Below are positions 45,222-57,832 of a DNA stretch of 64,000 bases, one piece after another. Both the position numbers and the translations under genes were made by a program. Origin of the DNA: Ctena decussata (Eukaryota > Mollusca > Bivalvia > Lucinida > Lucinidae); contig OZ022499.1 of NCBI GenBank assembly GCA_963989385.1, forward strand, positions 33,782,993 through 33,846,992, in the 5' to 3' direction. Every line of letters begins with the position of its first letter. Within the stretch, counting starts at the first letter, position 1. The notes beneath the pieces are model-generated. The model was not told the origin of the DNA and searched no databases. It was given only the letters and a program-made list of their open reading frames with translations.

Positions 45222-45303
45222 TGCAATATAAGATCCTCTGGGCGTCTTTTCCTACTCCTGACAATTCGGAGGTTTTGTCGAGCAAGTGTTCGATCGAAGC
45301 GTC
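45222..45303 (-). CDS. RBR E3 ubiquitin ligase, upstream exon (ubiquitin-like N-half, partial)
   Basis: An 82-bp exon with acceptor TTGTTAACAACAG (AG at 45305-45304) and donor GTAAGT (45221-45216). It encodes DASIEHLLDKTSELSG then VGKDAQRILYC and ends in phase 1. Joined to the next exon it gives ILYCSKELRSL, the equivalent of ubiquitin's 'LIFAGKQL' turn, so the two exons form one ubiquitin-like domain. The first strand of that fold and the start codon must lie further upstream (coordinate above 45303) and were not found. Confidence 0.75.
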
Positions 45304-45305
45304 CT

Positions 45306-45828
45306 GTTGTTAACAAAATTACAACAAATACGAATGCCAGAATGTAATATCTAACAATTCTAGTTTCTAAGCAACTAGTATAAGCGCAGATCAAACTGAC
45401 CAGAGTCTACACTGTTTGCTATCTCATCTGCATCTTTAAAACCCATTTCAAGTGCTTGCCCCTAACAGCAGTATGTGCAGGTTAGTCTGAAAATGCACGT
45501 TTCATAGATCTCTTATGACGAGCATTAAGGCTGTCAACTAAATTCTCTTAAAATGCCAAGCCCAAAACTATTATTTCTAACTGCATTAGCGTCATTTCCC
45601 GTTCACCGCTCCTTCCCCTCGGTGTACCTTCCCTCACTCTGTATTACCCCAGGATTCGATCGATCTTTATGAACCAAAACAAACGCCAGGGCGAAGGTTT
45701 CGATTTGAGTACTATTTAAGACCGCTAGTTATCTATTACTGACCGTTCCAAGGCAGTCAGTCTGATGTAGCTTATTACTATTATCACTATTACTATTATT
45801 ATAATTAATTGTCGGTTTTCTGATAGTC
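45306..45828. other. RBR upstream intron region, unassigned
   Basis: Contains a fragment of the 'AGAGTCTACACTGTTTGC' foldback family (about 45400-45420) and TTA/CTA-rich sequence before the SINE. Confidence 0.4.
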
Positions 45829-46101
45829 TTGGCCGGGCCGCATAGCGCAGTCGGTAGGGCACCTGACTTGTAAGCCAGTGGTCCTTATTTGGATACCAGG
45901 TCTGGCCTTTTACTTTCATTTCAACTTCCGATGATTCAAGAAGGGCAGTTGTCAGTTACTGGTGAAAGTTAGTGCACTTAGTACTGGTTAACCGCTTAGG
46001 AGGTCTAAGCCTGCCCAGGAATAGTGTGGTTAGGTTAACTGACCGTCCCGACATGACTATAGCTGTTTACCGTGGACGTTAAACAATTACACAACAACAC
46101 C
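45829..46101 (+). mobile_element. tRNA-derived SINE, near full length
   Basis: The tRNA-like head has A-box-like TAGCGCAGTCGG (45843-45854), an anticodon-arm-like ACTTGTAAG and a decayed B-box (TTTGGATACC). The body is unique, and the tail runs from GTACTGGTTAACCGCTTAGG to GTGGACGTTAAACAATTACA and a CAA-rich end. The tail is shared with 33713-33840. Confidence 0.75.
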
Positions 46102-47319
46102 AAATCTGATAGGCTTTAACATTTTGTACAGTAGCTAGAATAACCTCGCAGCCATCTATTGGGAGAGGGCTAACTTTTTGGATTTCGCTTGTAAATTGTT
46201 ATTGTTTTTCTTTGTGCATGCGCCGTCTATTTATTTATTTTAGTTTTTCCTTTCCTATTTAGTGTTTGGGACGGGCTGTGCCACACAATTGTGTCGCTTT
46301 TTGTCATCTACTTTGTCTATTTTACTTATTTCAGAATACAATAGAGCGTGCATTATTGTAAAGGGCTCGCTCTTTTCCTGTGAAAATATTTTCAATCGTG
46401 AACTTTCTACTTATATTTTTTTTAAATACATACCTCATCTATTTCAATCCTGCACGTTTTGTTTTGGAGTCCTTTAAGAAACAGCTGGTACTTCTTTCCA
46501 GGCATTTTTGTCTTCAACTGAAAGAGACTGAAGGGAAAATAGAACCTTATAACAACATCAAGAAAAACAACAAGAAAAACAACGAATAAGAAAATCTGTT
46601 CGTAAAAGACGAAGCTCTCAACCATGAAGGCCACGTAACTAAAGCGTCACTGCATTATAGCTGAAAAAAGTATGCATTCAAGGCCAAACAGTTTCAGATG
46701 CTGGAAAAATGCCAAAGTCGACAAAGGGGCATTAGTCAGAGTCAGCTACACATTTACAATTTAATCAGGTGAAATTATACCTTATGTACTAAAGAATAAA
46801 AATGTCAATTGGATCTCGTGAAATCCTGCTAACAGGACCACATATATTCCTTTAAACGAGGAACATAAATAACTCTGCTATTACAAATCCTGCAGAAAAG
46901 AAAACATATTTTTTATTTATACACTAATTCAATGCCTCAAAAGGTCAACGGTTATATAGATTTCATTTTCCTCAACGCAAAAGAAATAGCTATTACTATC
47001 ATGTCTAGAAAAACGGTTCAACTCTATCAATAAGGAATGCAATAAAACTTTATTTTCATCAAGTTAATGGACTCATCAAATATTTACAGTAACGTTGCAT
47101 CTCAATTAAGCAGTTTAGGTCTAAACAGTTAAAAGTGTGAAAATTAGTCAAATTCAACAAATAGAAATAATACAGCCATATATTTACGAAATTAGTCTGG
47201 CAAAGTTAAGATGAAGTTTGCCAAAGTTAAATTTCTACTGATACCGCCACAGCCTGCTTACGAATGTCCATGCCTTCCGTCAGACGATAGGACGGCGGTG
47301 ATTGTGACGAATGCCAGAC
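46102..47319. other. Spacer without recognised gene
   Basis: AT-rich sequence. It could contain the missing first exon of the RBR gene, but none was recognised. Confidence 0.35.
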
Positions 47320-47736
47320 ATATAAGAGGAGCGATGAACAGCTCAGCAGGATAACGTGGAACGTTAGACATCTAAAGCCAGGTAGGAAACTTGAAAAGCT
47401 GATACATGAGATACCACTGAGCACACGTGAACTCTGTGAGATGCGCCGAAAGAATTTTGGTAGGATGCTCAAAAGATGGTAGACACAAGTTCTACTAGGA
47501 CAGAGATTTTTCTGTTGAATAAGGACATGGTGAATCCTGGTGGGTACCATCAAGGGTTGCCGACCTGTCTCCAGCAGACATATCTCAATGACCTCAAAGG
47601 ATCCTTTCTAATGCTCCAAAAGAACATGAGGGAAAGGCAAGCACAGGCGGCAGAACTAATACCAATTATCAATCTGCGGTTTGCCGGTGACACTGAAGGA
47701 GCTCAGTTTGAAAGGAAAAAAGTCAATAAGCAATAG
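47320..47736 (+). pseudogene. LINE relic: endonuclease start joined to RT fragment
   Basis: Plus-strand fragments include ITWNVRHLKPGRKLEKLI (about 47353-47405), typical of the start of an APE-type endonuclease. LCEMRRKNFGRM follows (about 47430), as in bivalve LINEs that databases often misname craniofacial development protein 2-like. A later frame has IINLRFAGDTEGA (about 47679), which looks like an RT catalytic block with the ADD motif changed to AGD. Stops and a large internal deletion separate the pieces. The opposite-strand frame at 47227-47553 is a shadow. Confidence 0.6.
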
Positions 47737-47814
47737 TTATCAGATACCCCCCGCACAGTAATGGTCAGTAAAGAAAACTCGCTAACTCCGGACAAACAAG
47801 AATTCTGCGGAATG

Positions 47815-48650
47815 CGGTGTCTCGCCTGCTGGCGCTTTGCACAAAACAGAGCTAAAATCAGCAAAGATGTATGCATGAACCAAGTTTCTTGGCTCTAGCC
47901 CTTATAGTTTCTGAAAAAAAAAAAAAAAAAACATGACCTAAACGCGAAAACTTGACAGAAATAGCAAAGTCAGTCAACCGTAAAATGTAGGTCAAGACTC
48001 ATTATTGATGATGACTTTGAGCTCTTCTCTTTAAGATGAATGCATGACCCAAATTTCATGGCTCTAGCCCTTATAGTTTCTGAGAAACAGACCTAAACGC
48101 GAAAACACGACAAAAAATTGCAAAGGCAGTCAACCGTAAATTGTAGGTCAAGACTCAATTTTGATGATGGATTTGAGATTTACTCTTTCAGAGGTTCGCA
48201 TGAACAAAGTTTCATGGCTCTAGCACTAACAATTTCTGAGAAATTGACCTAAATGCGAAAACTCGACGAAAAATTTCAAAGTCAGTCAACCGTAAAATGT
48301 AGGTAAACACTCAATATTGATGATGGTTTTGATATTCGCTTTTCCAGATGTACGCATGAACCAAATTTCATGGATATAGCCCTTATATTTTCTGAGAAAC
48401 AGACCTAAACGCGAAATCTCAACAAAAAATTGCGAAGTCAGTCAACCGTGAAATGTAGGTCAAGATTCAATATTGACAATGGCTTTGAGATCTACTCTTC
48501 CAGATTTATGCATGAACAAAGTTTAATGGCTCTAACCATTATAGTTTCTGAGAAAGTGACCTAAACGCCAAGCCTCGACAAACGTTTACGCCGACGCCAC
48601 CGGAAAAGCAATACATATGTCTCGCCTCTGCTTCGAGACAAGAACTACAA
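47815..48650 (+). repeat. Tandem-core element, ~160-bp cores (five copies)
   Basis: Cores carry CATGGCTCTAGCCCTTATAG and GTCAGTCAACCGTAAAATGT, starting near 47870, 48040, 48197, 48352 and 48507. The block opens and closes with TGTCTCGCCT words. No ACGG tract, but GCCGACGCCACCGG closes it. Confidence 0.7.
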
Positions 48651-48753
48651 AGAGAAATAACTCTAACAAAATTGACAGAAATGTTTGTCTTGTGTTTGTC
48701 AATCTTCCTGCAAAATTTCATGAAACTCCATTACTGCCTTTACAAGATATTGC

Positions 48754-48755
48754 AA

Positions 48756-48786
<31 letters not shown>

Positions 48787-48806
48787 ACAAGTAAATAAAT
48801 AAACTA
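48754..48806. repeat. (AAAT)n microsatellite
   Basis: About thirteen AAAT-type units with two interruptions. Confidence 0.95.
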
Positions 48807-48829
48807 AAAGAAGCTGTTTCCTATCAAAA

Positions 48830-50725
48830 TTTGAGTTTCAAAGTGCCAGTGTGACCTTGAAAATGAGGTTAAGGTCACTAAAAAGTACTTGTAATCACTT
48901 CTTTCCCCGATCTCATTGAAGTAACTGTGCTACTTTGGTCAAATTCCATCTATTAATTAGGAGACAGAGTGCACACAAGGCTAATTTTTAGAGTCTTTAT
49001 TATGTAGTGACTTGAAAATGAGGTCCAGGGCACCAAAATCGAATCACTTCTTTTCTGTGTCTTAATAATATATCTGTGCTAGTTTGGTCAAATTTTATCT
49101 AATGATTCATGAGTAAGTATGAACACATGGCTCATTTTTAGATTTTTTTTATAATGAAGCGATTTATGAAAATGAAGTAAAGACCACTAAAATCTGATCA
49201 CTTCTTTGCCATGTCCTTATGATGTATCTGTGCTAGTTTGGTAAAATTCAAGCCATTGGTTCCAGATATACTGTGCATAAAGCTTTCATCTATCAAAATT
49301 TGATTTTCAAAGTGCCAGCGTGACCTTGAAAATGAGGTAAAGGTCACCAAAATGTAATCACTTCTTTTCTATGTCCTTATGATGTATCTGTGTTAGTTTG
49401 GTCGAAATCCATTTATTGATTCATGAGATAGAGTGCACACATGGCTCAGTTGAGTCTATATAATGTAGTGACCTTGAAAATGAGGCCAAGGTAACCAAAA
49501 TATAATCTCTTCTTTGCACTGTCCTAATAATGTATCTGTGCTAGTTTGGTCAAATTCCACAATTGGTTAAAGAGATAGTGTGCACACAAGTTTTTTACTG
49601 CCTTATAATGTAGTGATCTTGAAAATGAGGTCAAGGTCACCAAAATCTGATGACTTCTTTGCCATGTCCTTATGATGTATCTGTGCTAGTTTAGTAAAAT
49701 ACCAGCTATTGGTTCCAGATATACTGTGCACACAAGCTTTCTTCTATCAAAATTTGATTTTCAAAGTGCCAGTGTGACCGTGAAAAATGAGTTCAAGGTC
49801 ACATAAAGGTAATCAATTCTTACCCATGTCCTAATGATGTATCTATGCTAGTTTGGTCAAAGTCCACAACTAGTTAAAGAGATTGTGTACACACAAGCTT
49901 TTTACTGCCTTATAATGTAGTGACATTGAAAATAAAGTCAAGGTCACCAAAATCTGATCACTTCTTTGCCGTGTCCTTATAATGTATCTGTGTTAGTTTA
50001 GTAAAATTCCAGCTATTGGTTCCAGATATACTGTGCACACAAGCTTTCTTCTATCAATATTTGATTTTCAAAGTGCCAGTGTGACCGTGAAAATGAGGTC
50101 AAGGTCACCAAAAGGTAATCAATTCTTACCCATGTCCTAGTGATGTATCTATATTAGTTTGGTCGAATTCCATCGGTTGATTCATGAGATAGAGAGCACA
50201 CAAGCCTCATTTTCAGTCTTTATAATGAAGTGACCTTGAAATAGAGGTCAAGGTCACCAAAATCTAACCACTTCTTTGCCTTGTCCTAATAATGTATCTG
50301 TGCTAGTTTGGTCAAGTTCCAGCCATTGGTTAAAGAGATAGTAGTATGCACGCTATCTTTTTACTGCCTCATAATGTAGTGACCTTGAAAATGAGATCAA
50401 GGTCACAAATCTGATCACTTCTTTGCCCTGTCCTAATAATGCATCTGTGCTAGTTTGGTCAAATTCCATTCATTGGGATAGTGTGCACACAAGCTTTTTA
50501 TAACTATCTTAAGAAATTTTACAAAGGGCAATTACTCTAAGAGAATTGGCCTCTGGGCCTTACTTTTTCAAATGTATGTACACCTTATTGATATTAATGT
50601 ATCTGCAGAAATTGATAAATATCCATCACTGCATTTTCAAGATATTAGGAAAAAAAAACAGTGTTTCGGATGGACGGACGGACAGCGTGAACACAGTATA
50701 CCCCACCACAAACAAAAATTGCGGG
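48830..50725 (+). mobile_element. Tandem-core element, ~150-bp cores (about eleven copies)
   Basis: Each core has GTGACCTTGAAAATGAGGTC, then a GTCACCAAAATCTGATCACT-type word and ATGTATCTGTGCTAGTTTGG. It ends in a short GGACGGACGGACAG tract (about 50668-50685) and a CCCC..GGGG hairpin (TACCCCACCAC..GCGGGGGTA). Confidence 0.75.
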
Positions 50726-50867
50726 GGTAAAATGAAGAAACGGAATCATAATAAGATGGTTTGGCAATATCTCAAGATCTTCTGACTTGGCAAAGACTAG
50801 TCTGCAGGGCACAGTGAATAAAACACACACAAAAAAAAAACACACACAAAAACAACAACAACAACAA

Positions 50868-52435
50868 CAAGAGAACCATTAGGTCCTGATTGATCCTCTG
50901 AGACCCGAGACTTTAATGTGATATGAACTTTTTGGACATCTGTTTTTGCTTTGAACTTACTGATCTTTTGTAGACATCAGGTAACAGTGCCAAAATGGTG
51001 GTTAGCCATGCAGCCAGGCCTAGTAGTTTCTGAGAAAAGGTACTTTAAAATATTCAACCGAAGTAACCTTTGGCCAAGGTCAATAATGACCCTTGACCTC
51101 TTGAATTCAAAGGGATGGAAGTCGACTGCATTTCCATACCAAAGAGTCTTATAACAAAGAAAACTGCACGTTTTCAGCTTTTTCCCATTCCAAAGCCGAA
51201 GTGACCAAATTTGAGCTTGCCGTGAAAGAGGTCAAGGTCAGCCCAGGATCATCATTTGTATAAAATTGGTAAAACTACTTTCCCAGATGCTATACATCAA
51301 GTTTCGAGGCAATGGGCCCATTTGTTCTTGAGAGTAATTTTTAAGGAGTGTACTATAAATGGGCATGGCGGCCATCTTGGTCATGTGATGACGTGACCTG
51401 GAACAAATATGAAAACTTTCTATCTCCCTTTGCCTGAAGTCTGATTGTGAAACTAAATTGAAATCGGCGCAGTAGTTTCAAAGGAGAATGTTTTTGAGAC
51501 TACTGACCTATAGAATTCATAGGGGCTGAATTCAACTGCATTTCTATATCACAGAGCATAAAAGCAACAGAAAAAGCACCTTTTCAGCTTTTCCCATACA
51601 AAAGCCTGAGTGACCAAATTTTACATTGCAGTAAAATAAGTCAAGGTCAGCCCTGGATCACCATTTATATATACTTTGTAGTACTTGAGTCCCAGATGCT
51701 ACATACCAAGTATCAATAATTGACTCAGTGGTTCTGAAGAAGAAGATTTTTAAAAGATTTTAACCATATATGGGCATGGCGGCCATCTAGGTCATGTCTT
51801 CTGGACCTAATATATAAAATTTCGTTACCTCTTTGCTTTGCCCGGAGGCTGCATATGAAACTAAATTAAAATCAGCCTAGTAGTTTCAGAGGAAAAGTCC
51901 TTTGAAAATGTTGACAGGCGACGGATGATTGCCCTGTGGCCAAGGTCATTAAATGACCTTGACCTCTAGAATTTTATGGGGTTGAATTCGAATGCATTTT
52001 CATATCACAGAGTGCAACAGCAACAGCAAAATGCACGTTTTCAGCCCTCTAATTCAAAAACCTGAGGGACCAAATTTTACCTTGCCATAAATGAATCAAG
52101 GTCAACCCAGAGTATATAAAACTTGTCGTACTAGAGACTCAAATGCAGCACAACAAATTTCAAGGCAAGCGGCCTAGTGGTCCTGGAGAAGCAGATTTTT
52201 TTTCTTACATATAATATGGAAACGGCGGCTTTCTTGTTCATGTGACCTGGATCAACTATATAAACTTTCTTCCCCCTTTTGCCTGGTACCTGGACATGAA
52301 ATTCAATTGAAATTGGCCCAGTAGTTTCAAAGGAGAAGTGCTTTGAATACGTTGACAGACAATGCACGCCGGACGGACGCCGGAGGGTATCATCCTAAAA
52401 GGTCCGCCGGAGCCCTTGACACAGGGGAGCTAAAA
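50868..52435 (+). mobile_element. Tandem-core element, ~440-bp cores (three copies)
   Basis: Opens with AACAAGAGAACCATTAGGTC and closes with GGACGGACGCCGGAGGGTAT and GGGGAGCTAAAAAG. Cores share GACCTTGACCTCT, ATGGGCATGGCGGCCATC and GTCATGTGA words with the 19.9-21.7 kb element, so both belong to one superfamily. Confidence 0.65.
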
Positions 52436-52439
52436 AGAA

Positions 52440-55275
52440 GAGGGAGACAGAATAAGGAGGGTCTGGATGGGAAATTTCATATTTAAAGCACAAACAACGG
52501 CATCATTTATCCTTATTCAAAATGTCATTCACCGATGTATGATGCTAAAAAAAACCCTAGAAAATTGTGTCTGTAAGACACTAATGATGCCCTCGTGCAG
52601 CACTTGTCATAGGACATGCGTACATCCCTAAAGCACCTTTCAACTTTCAAGCACAAATACTATTCACAAACAATCCATTGAAAACATTACAATAACTTCG
52701 TACCCTTTAGTGCAAAATTGCAGCCCAAAATGACTACGTTCCTTCAAAATTATTTTTTTATTCTTTTTCTTTTTCAGCAAAACCAGCATGCACATCTTTA
52801 TTTTTATTATGTCCACAACAAGTCTACACTAAAGAGCCATTGAAAATTGAGGGAGGACATGATTATTACACAAAGTACTTATGCTACAATGCAAACATAT
52901 ACCTAAAGACTAAAATGACTAAGTTGAAAAGGCCGTAATTCTGTCAAAACTAATTCTAGTTCCAACAAAAAGCCACATGAACATCTTCAATATGTCCACA
53001 GCATGTATGAATGATTTGAAAACGATCCATTGAAAACGGGGAGAGGAGTTGCTTACACAAACTTCATACCCTACAATGCAAATTTTTGCCTAAAAGACTA
53101 AGTTCAAAAGGCCATATTTCTGTCAAAATTAATTCTAGTTCCATCCAAACTCTACATGCACATCTGTAATATGTCCACAACATGTAGGCAAGGTTTGAAA
53201 AAGATCCATTGAAAACGGGGGTGGGGGTGGGGGTGGGGGGGGGGGGAAGAAGTTGATTATACAAACTCCATACCCTACAATGCAAATATTTGCATACCCT
53301 ACAATGCAAAAGTTTGCCTAAAACAACTAAGTTCAACAGGCTGTAATTATGTCAAAATTAATTTCAGCTCCTAAAAATCCACATGCCTAAAATGACTAAG
53401 TTCAAAAGGCCATAATTCTGTCTCAATTTATTTGAGCTCCACCATAAACCCACATGCATATTTTTAATATGTCCACAATTAGTATGCAAAGTTTGAAAAA
53501 GATCCATTGAAAACTGTGGGAGAAGTTGATTACACAATCTCTATACCCTAAAGGGTGACGGACAGACGGACGGACAGACGGATGGACAGACGGAAAAACA
53601 AGGGCAAATCTTAATGCCCCCTGACTATCGTCATGGGAGCAACTCCATACCCTACAATGCAAAAGTTTGCCTAAAACAACTAAGTTCAACAGGCTGTAAT
53701 TATGTCAAATTAATTTCAGCTCCATAAAAAATCCACATGCCTAAAATGACTAAGTTGAAAAGGCCATAATTCTGTCTCAATTAATTTGAGCTCCACCATA
53801 AACCCACATGCATATTTTTAATATGTCCACAATTAGTATGCAAAGTTTGAAAAAGATCCATTGAAAACTGTGGGAGAAGTTGATTACACAATCTCTATAC
53901 CCTAAAGGGTGACGGACAGACGGACGGACAGACGGATGGACAGACGGAAAAACAAGGGCAAATCTTAATGCCCCCTGACTATCGTCATGGGAGCAACTCC
54001 ATACCCTACAATGCAAAAATTTGCCAAAAACAACTAAGTTCAAAAGGCTGTGATTAATAAATGCCCCTGACTATCGTCATGAGGGCAACTCCATACCCTA
54101 CAATGCAAAAATTTGCCAAAAAACAACTAAGTTCAACAGGCTGTAATTCTGTCACAATTAATTTTAGCTCCATGAAAATCCACATGCACATTTTAAGTAT
54201 GTCCACAGCATGTATGCAAAGTTTGAAAATGGTCCATTGAAAACTGTGGGAGGAGTTGATTACACAAACTCCATACTCTCAGTGCGAAAATTTGCCAAAA
54301 TGACTAAGTTCAGAAGGCCATAATTCTGTCTAAATTAATTTGAGCTCCACCAAAAACCCACATGCATATTTTCAATATGTCAATAAGTATGCAAAGTTTG
54401 GAAAATATCCATTGGAAACTGGTAGAAGTTGATTACAGAATCTCTATACCCTAAAGTGTGACGGACGGACGGACAGACGGAAAAACAAGGGCAAATCTTA
54501 ATGCCCCCTGACTATCGTCATGGGGGCAACTCCATACCCTAGAATGCAAAAATTTGCCCCCCCCCCCAAAAAAAAAAAACACAAACAAACTAAGTTCAAA
54601 AGGCTGTAATTAAATCTTAATGCCTCTTGACTATCTTCATGGGGGCAACTCCATACCCTACAATGCAAAAATTTGCCAAAAAACAACTAAGTTCAAAAGG
54701 CTGTGATTCTGTCAAAATTAATTTCAGCGCCATCAAAAATCCACATGCACATTTTAGATATGCCACAACATGTATGCAAAGTTTGAAAATGGCCCATTGA
54801 AAACTGTGGGAGGAGTTGAAGACACAAACTCCCTAGAGTGCAAAAAATGCCTAAGATGACTAAGTTCAAAAGGCCGTAATTCTGTCAAAATAAATTTTTA
54901 GCTCCACCAAAATCCCACATGCATATTTTCAATATGTCCACAATAAGTATGCAAAGTTTGAAAAAAGTCCCTTGAAAACTGTGGGAGGAGTTGATTACAC
55001 AAACGTCATACTCTACAGGGCAAAAATTTGCCTAAAATGACTAAGTTCAAAAGGCCGTAATTCTGTCTAGATTAATTTGAGCTCCACCAAAAACCCACAT
55101 GCTCGCATCTTCATTATATCCACAATACGTACGTAAAGTTTGAAAAAGATCCACTGAAAACTGTGGGAGGAGTTGATTACACAAAGTCTATACCCTAAAG
55201 TGTGACGGACAGACGTACGGACGGACAGACAGGGGAAAATATTTATGCCCCCTGACTATTGTCACGGGGGCATAA
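52440..55275 (+). mobile_element. Tandem-core array with several internal GACGG tracts
   Basis: Cores of about 170-190 bp have AAATGACTAAGTTCAAAAGG and GTTTGAAAAAGATCCATTGA. GACGGACAGACGG tracts occur four times (about 53562, 53911, 54460, 55204), each followed by ATGCCCCCTGACTATCGTCA or a variant. So this is several elements fused or nested, not one. A 354-bp direct duplication lies at about 53344-54050. Confidence 0.7.
53344..54050. repeat. Recent 354-bp direct duplication
   Basis: Two adjacent segments offset by 354 bp differ only at a few bases, including the same irregular order of GACGG and GATGG units. The matching 88-residue minus-strand frames are repeat translations, not genes. Confidence 0.85.
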
Positions 55276-57589
55276 ATAGTCAGGACGCTGAAATTATAAA
55301 AGGGCCTATTTTTGGAGTTTAATGCCCCGACAATTCGAAAGGATGAAATTTGGTATATTATAAAAGTTTGTCATCCCAACTTTAACTTAGGGTATGATGT
55401 GGTCCTGAAAAGTGGATCCAGGATGTAAAATAAGGGGAGATAACTAGGTATCAAAGAAATGCTAAAATGATAGATTGCCTTTCTCCTTATTTTTATGTCA
55501 TTTGAAGCGGAGTTTCAAGCAAACAACATAAGTTTTAGAAGAAGTCTATCATACTCCTAACGACTGATACTTATTAGCTTTCTATCCATTATGGCTTAAG
55601 CCCGTAACATCCGGTTATAGTAGTTACATATGAGAATATTCCCAAAATGTAAATAAATTGAAGGCAGAATTGTTTTGTTTTCTTTTGCTAGTATATCCTC
55701 CTTTAAATCGTTTTTAAATATTAGATGAATTACAGCCTGCTTGATTCCTTGTCATTTGCATATGTTACTACTTGATTTAACCTAGAATTAGCGTAGATAA
55801 CATTTATACAAAATGTATTCGATTACATCACAGCTAATCAGCAACCTTCACCAACTCCCAGGAAACTATCATAAATACGGTATCCAGACATTTTAAAGAA
55901 ATACTGTTGACAGATGTTTGTCGCCTTTTTCACCAAGCAGTTTAAGGCCCTCGCAAACTGCGTTTTATATGTGAAACAGAAAAGAGAGTTGTTATGTGTT
56001 AAAAGACTTGACAAATACTGAACAAACAGTCTTTTTTGCTATTTCTTTCTTCTTGTAGCAACGCTCAACACTTTTGCTGACATGATCATACAACGGTTCA
56101 ATTTTCTTGCTACGCTTTTCATGACACTAACATACGTGACTTTTAGTCAAAGCAATAAAAAAGAAACAAATAGATAAATTGAGAGATAGAGAATATATTA
56201 CCCCAAGGGAAATAAAACTACTAATGCTCTGAACATTGTTATTTATAGTGGTGTCAGTCAAGCGACCACCAAACATCGTTGTTTTTTTTAAATGTAAATA
56301 AATATAAAATTAGGGAATTACTAGTAATTTAAACCTCAAAACCTGCTGTTACATTGAATATTGAAAAAATCGGTTCATAGAGCATAGAAACTGAAAGACT
56401 ACAGAAAGGTGAGAAAACTAAAATACACACTGGAATTTAATGATATGAGGCACAGAAAAGTATCTGCCAAATCGAAAATAAGCATCTGCTTACAAAGTAC
56501 GCATTCTTTTATGAGACTTGCTTGGAGGTTTTTTCGTTACCAATAAAAACGACAATGCTCAAGTGAAAGTTTCAGTTAAAATCAAGAAACAGCCCAATTA
56601 TATCAATAAATTACGATATTATTTTGCATTGACCTTTCGGTCAATTTGAAAAGTCCCTAAAGACATTGATACATCATGTGCTTGGTAGTACAACATCGGA
56701 AACATGTAAACTTCTTATTAGTTAATGTTACTGCTAATCAAATTTTTCACTGCTGAAATGCTACAAGTTGAGATAATGTATTTTCACATCCTCCAGCCTC
56801 CGGTCAACTACTCGCCGTCCGACTGTAAGTAAAATGTATCATTTTGTAACATTTTGAGTGCAGATAATACCATGTAGGAATAATGTGGCCAATATTGTAA
56901 ATTTACCCGTCCCATTACCGTAAACACTGACAAAACTCCTGAATAGACTGATGATGGGACATCTTATAAGTTACAGTATTTTCCTTCTTCCGTTAATTCG
57001 TCACATCAAGAATATTTTTAATGTTTTCCTTATAACTACAAACCAGTAACGTTGATAACATTTCAGCAAGTAAACCTCGGTACTTAATTAAAACACTGAC
57101 AGTTTCTTTAAATGGATACGTAATTAACGGTGGAATCCGCTATTTAAGTTCAATTTTGAGACTTTGTTTTAGATTTAAGTTGAGATGGAATGAAGTATAA
57201 GTTTTTAGCTATAACCGCTTTTGTTCTTCATTGTTGCGATTTTATGCTCAATAATGATAAAATTAAAATCTTAAAAAGTTCCTTCAAGAGCAGAGAATAC
57301 ATTCACAAGAAGGAACATGGGCCAGACTAAGTAGTTTCGGCTAATAAAGCCTCTTCAGTGACCCTGGCAATATCTGGTGACGAAACCAGAGAAAAGCATA
57401 CTGTAATTTCTTAATTTTAATTGGACAGTCGATTCAAAGACGGATTAGTATCAAAAAGGGCCCAAATAATATATAAAACGATGGTTTAGAATATGAGTAT
57501 AGGCCAATCAAAAATTACAGATTTCTCAGAATATATCCTTTGACCTCAAAGGACGAAAATAAAATATAATCTGCACTATGGATGATGCT
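55276..57589. other. AT-rich spacer without recognised gene
   Basis: About 2.3 kb with no known domain, repeat family or inverted-end element recognised. Confidence 0.4.
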
Positions 57590-57640
57590 CGGGGAGACGT
57601 TTTACGGCCGCCACACGGCACAACATCAGCTGCAGTGAGG
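57590..57640 (-). repeat. Fragment of the 27.7/28.5-kb interspersed repeat
   Basis: The minus strand reads GTTGTGCCGTGTGGCGGCCG and continues like 27690-27740 and 28525-28570. Confidence 0.75.
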
Positions 57641-57832
57641 TAAAATTAAAATCTTAAAGAGTAACAGTTAAAATACGCACGATAAGTTAATTGTAAAGAC
57701 TGAGGGCTAGAGGCATGCAGGCATTGAGGCTTTGAAAGCAGCTATTCATAAACAAATATTATCGTTTGGTACTGAATGAAACAGTGTTCAAATTACAATT
57801 ATGTGACGCAGTATAACGTCTATTCAGATACT

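Noticed and set aside
45831..45908. Functional tRNA gene (anticodon-like TGT)
   Set aside because: The B-box is degraded and the sequence continues into a SINE body and tail, so it is a SINE head.
47227..47553. 108-residue minus-strand protein
   Set aside because: It lies opposite a recognisable LINE endonuclease remnant and has no domain of its own.
53423..54043. Pair of near-identical 88-residue proteins
   Set aside because: They arise from a recent duplication of a non-coding tandem-core element and contain a microsatellite.
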